The notes beneath the pieces were generated by a model. That model had not been told where the DNA came from, searched no databases, and saw only the letters and a list, made by a program, of their open reading frames with translations. From contig CALFBL010000234.1 of NCBI GenBank assembly GCA_937951695.1, positions 1-8,817 of the forward strand: DNA of 8,817 nucleotides. Reading direction: 5' to 3'. Source of the DNA: an uncultured Granulosicoccaceae bacterium. Its GTDB lineage: Bacteria; Pseudomonadota; Gammaproteobacteria; Granulosicoccales; Granulosicoccaceae. A program made the translations under genes and the position numbers. Below, one piece after another: positions 7,631 to 8,817 of this stretch; the stretch's first letter is position 1, and every line of letters begins with the position of its first letter.

Positions 7631-7746
7631 CGGGAGAAGTAACTGCCTATGCAATATATTTGGCAGAAACTTGATAGGTAGGAAATAATTTTCATTAAAG
7701 AGGTTGTTACTTTGGCCCTGTCAGGGTCCTCTGCTACGGAGTCACG

Positions 7747-7752
7747 TATAAT
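7747..7752 (+). promoter_or_regulatory. Candidate -10 box for the PhnZ-like gene
   Basis: A perfect TATAAT lies about 100 nt before the PhnZ-like start. At 16-18 nt upstream I find no good -35 match, so it would need an activator or is a chance match in a locally AT-rich stretch. Confidence 0.35.
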
Positions 7753-7842
7753 TTACAACGCGATGCACAAGCGAATTTGCCCTGTGGGTACCGGCGAAAG
7801 TTCTTCATCCAGCGCACCAATTTTCTCCTCATGATTTCGATT

Positions 7843-7846
7843 GGAG
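7843..7846 (+). promoter_or_regulatory. Ribosome binding site selecting the TTG start at 7853
   Basis: GGAG is followed by six bases and then TTG at 7853. An upstream in-frame TTG at 7841 has no such site. Starting at 7853 also puts the active-site residues at the same numbers as in characterised PhnZ. Confidence 0.65.
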
Positions 7847-7852
7847 CCTATC

Positions 7853-8446
7853 TTGAATCGAACCGATATACCGGTCGTTGATCTATTAGAAAACATTTTC
7901 ATGCGTCGCAAAGCTACGGATTATGGTGATGAACCTATCAGCATGTCGCAGCACATGTTGCAAACAGCGCGACTGGCAGAGCGAGCGAATGCAGACAACA
8001 CAACAATTGTGGCTGCGTTACTGCATGATATCGGACACTATGCAAACGAATTCCCACATTGCGAAAATAATGGAACTGACAACGATTCTCACGAGCTGAT
8101 TGGTGCACACGTCATCGAACAGTGGTTTCCCGAAGTCGTTACAGATTGCATTCGATATCATGTTCAAGCAAAGCGTTTTTTATGTTCAACAGAAAAGAAT
8201 TACTATGATTCTTTAAGTCAAGCTTGCAAAGCATCATTTCTCTCTCAAGGTGGGCTAATGAATTCGGTGGAGATTCTCAATTTCAGGAAAATCTCAACGC
8301 TGTAGACAGTGTTGCAAGTGCGGCGCTGGGACGACCAGGCAATAGACTCAACGTTCGAAACACCAAATTTTTCACATTTTCGCACAGCACTTGAATCAGT
8401 CGTAACCGCTCATACTGCCCAGTTATCGGCAGAAGGTTGCGGGTAA
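7853..8446 (+). pseudogene. phnZ: PhnZ-like HD-domain phosphonate oxygenase gene, interrupted at codon 151
   Basis: PhnZ enzymes are di-iron oxygenases that cleave the C-P bond of 1-hydroxyalkylphosphonates. From the TTG at 7853 the product shows Y24, E27, H34, H58-D59 (in LLHDIGHY), H62, H80, H103 and K107. The first residues fall exactly at the PhnZ numbers I recall, and the last two are offset by one. The QGG motif (132-134) is also present. Translation stops at an in-frame TAG (8303-8305, codon 151). The same frame then continues with VLQVRRWDDQA and TPNFSHFRTALES, a clear match to the PhnZ C-terminus, until TAA at 8444-8446. The Asp metal ligand in RRWDD (PhnZ D161) lies after the TAG, so the 150-residue product should be inactive. 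A double indel is an alternative to a nonsense mutation, and sequencing error is not excluded. No phosphonate operon partner is visible. Confidence 0.85.
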
Positions 8447-8505
8447 TCATGGCATCGTGCTATGGAGTAAGCCCGGTGGGTGCTTCAGCGTACCGCTTGA
8501 TGGTT

Positions 8506-8817
8506 TCAGGCTCTTATGGGTTGTAAATGCCAGACCATCTCGTCTGCATCAACTTTGCCCTTTAAGCCGTTCTTTACATCCACGCAAGCCAATAAATCGA
8601 TGACGTAGTGTTCTAGGTAGTGGCGTTTCACTTCCTCCGGTGGTATCGAGTGAGGCGGTCCAGTCAGCGCGTCTTGATCAAAATCAAGCGTAATCAGAAG
8701 TTGCGGGGCACCACCGGTAATCAAGCGCAGGTGTTGGGTGTAGCGGGTACGCACGAGCGGTGGCAGCGCAACCAACGCGGCGCGATCGTAACTGAAGTCG
8801 ACGGGCCCCAGTAAGTC
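8506..8817 (-). CDS. tpm: Thiopurine S-methyltransferase, 5' part cut by window edge
   Basis: About 103 C-terminal residues are visible; the frame stays open to the right edge, so the TTG read at 8775 is internal. The segment YDRAALVALPP, then RYTQHL, then LLITLDFDQ and GPPHSIPPEEV is the characteristic C-terminal half of bacterial thiopurine methyltransferases (TPMT/Tpm), which use SAM. Bacterial members are linked to thiopurine, selenium or tellurium methylation. The SAM-binding N-terminal half is outside the window. The C-terminal GLKGKVDADEMVWHL also fits the family. The visible part is intact and ends at TGA. The gene converges on the PhnZ-like gene with a 59-nt gap in which I see no clear terminator. 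Confidence 0.88.
   Translation of the reverse strand, partial: DLLGPVDFSYDRAALVALPPLVRTRYTQHLRLITGGAPQLLITLDFDQDALTGPPHSIPPEEVKRHYLEHYVIDLLACVDVKNGLKGKVDADEMVWHLQPIRA

Larger units (their letters stand above)
7340..7852. other. 513-nt divergent intergenic region with short repeats
   Basis: No protein or RNA gene is supported here. The region lies between the divergent starts of the secreted repeat protein and the PhnZ-like gene. It contains a 14-bp tandem repeat (7527-7554), a 10-bp tandem repeat built on AATCGAT (7611-7630), the 6-bp inverted repeat ATAGGC/GCCTAT (7626-7631 and 7645-7650), and a candidate -10 box at 7747-7752. A 72-codon minus-strand frame at 7477-7695 has no ribosome site and no recognisable protein character. 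Confidence 0.6.

Noticed and set aside
7477..7695. 72-codon minus-strand frame in the intergenic region
   Set aside because: No Shine-Dalgarno before its ATG and no recognisable domain; it also spans the tandem repeats. Length is within chance expectation.
7841..7852. TTG at 7841 as the PhnZ-like start
   Set aside because: GGAG at 7843-7846 fits the TTG at 7853, and the shorter protein matches PhnZ residue numbering.
7831..7881. Sixteen-codon upstream frame starting at ATG 7831 and overlapping the PhnZ-like start
   Set aside because: No ribosome site precedes it, and it has no regulatory-leader composition such as runs of one amino acid.
8287..8320. Recoding of TAG as pyrrolysine or another amino acid
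   Set aside because: No tRNA or recoding element is seen, and nothing else in the window uses in-frame TAG. A mutation or sequence error explains it more simply.
8460..8505. Possible terminator hairpin between the PhnZ-like and tpm genes (AAGC with GCTT near 8469-8485)
   Set aside because: The stem is short with mismatches and no T run follows on either strand.

Overview
The window is 8.8 kb of compact, mid-GC bacterial chromosome. It most resembles a gammaproteobacterium, probably a marine or other aquatic one. The main reasons are a full-length PlsB-type glycerol-3-phosphate acyltransferase, an OmpA-type outer-membrane protein, a bacterial thiopurine methyltransferase, and a PhnZ-like phosphonate oxygenase of a kind known from marine bacteria. 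The assignment is inferred from protein families; no rRNA or tRNA gene is present to confirm it.

Layout from left to right. Positions 3-902 (+) hold the 3' part of an OmpA-family protein (barrel, Pro/Ala linker, peptidoglycan-binding domain). It is followed after 5 nt by a spermidine-synthase-like methyltransferase fold protein (908-1645, +). That pair converges, with only a 25-nt gap, on plsB (1671-4181, -). A 62-nt divergent gap separates plsB from an AhpD/carboxymuconolactone-decarboxylase-like protein (4244-4780, +). Next is an ABC exporter half-transporter with fused permease and ATPase (4833-6728, +). A strong hairpin at 6754-6784 separates it from a convergent small secreted Gly/Tyr/Arg/Asn/His-rich repeat protein (6929-7339, -). 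A 513-nt divergent intergenic region carries several short repeats and a candidate -10 box, and leads to a PhnZ-like HD-domain oxygenase gene (7853-8446, +) that is interrupted. The window ends inside the 3' part of a thiopurine S-methyltransferase gene (8506 to the right edge, -).

Most of the window is envelope and membrane housekeeping: outer-membrane anchoring, the first step of phospholipid synthesis, and an exporter. There is no sign of a phage, insertion sequence, CRISPR array or defence island. The most notable item is the broken PhnZ-like gene. Its Tyr24, Glu27, His34, His58-Asp59 and His80 fall at the same residue numbers as in characterised PhnZ. An in-frame TAG at codon 151 lies upstream of the conserved Arg-Arg-Trp-Asp-Asp block that carries the last metal ligand, and recognisable homology continues after the stop. 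A short out-of-frame stretch suggests that two compensating one-base indels may be the real lesion. No phosphonate partner gene is visible. The second notable item is the secreted repeat protein with three nearly identical 21-bp tandem units.
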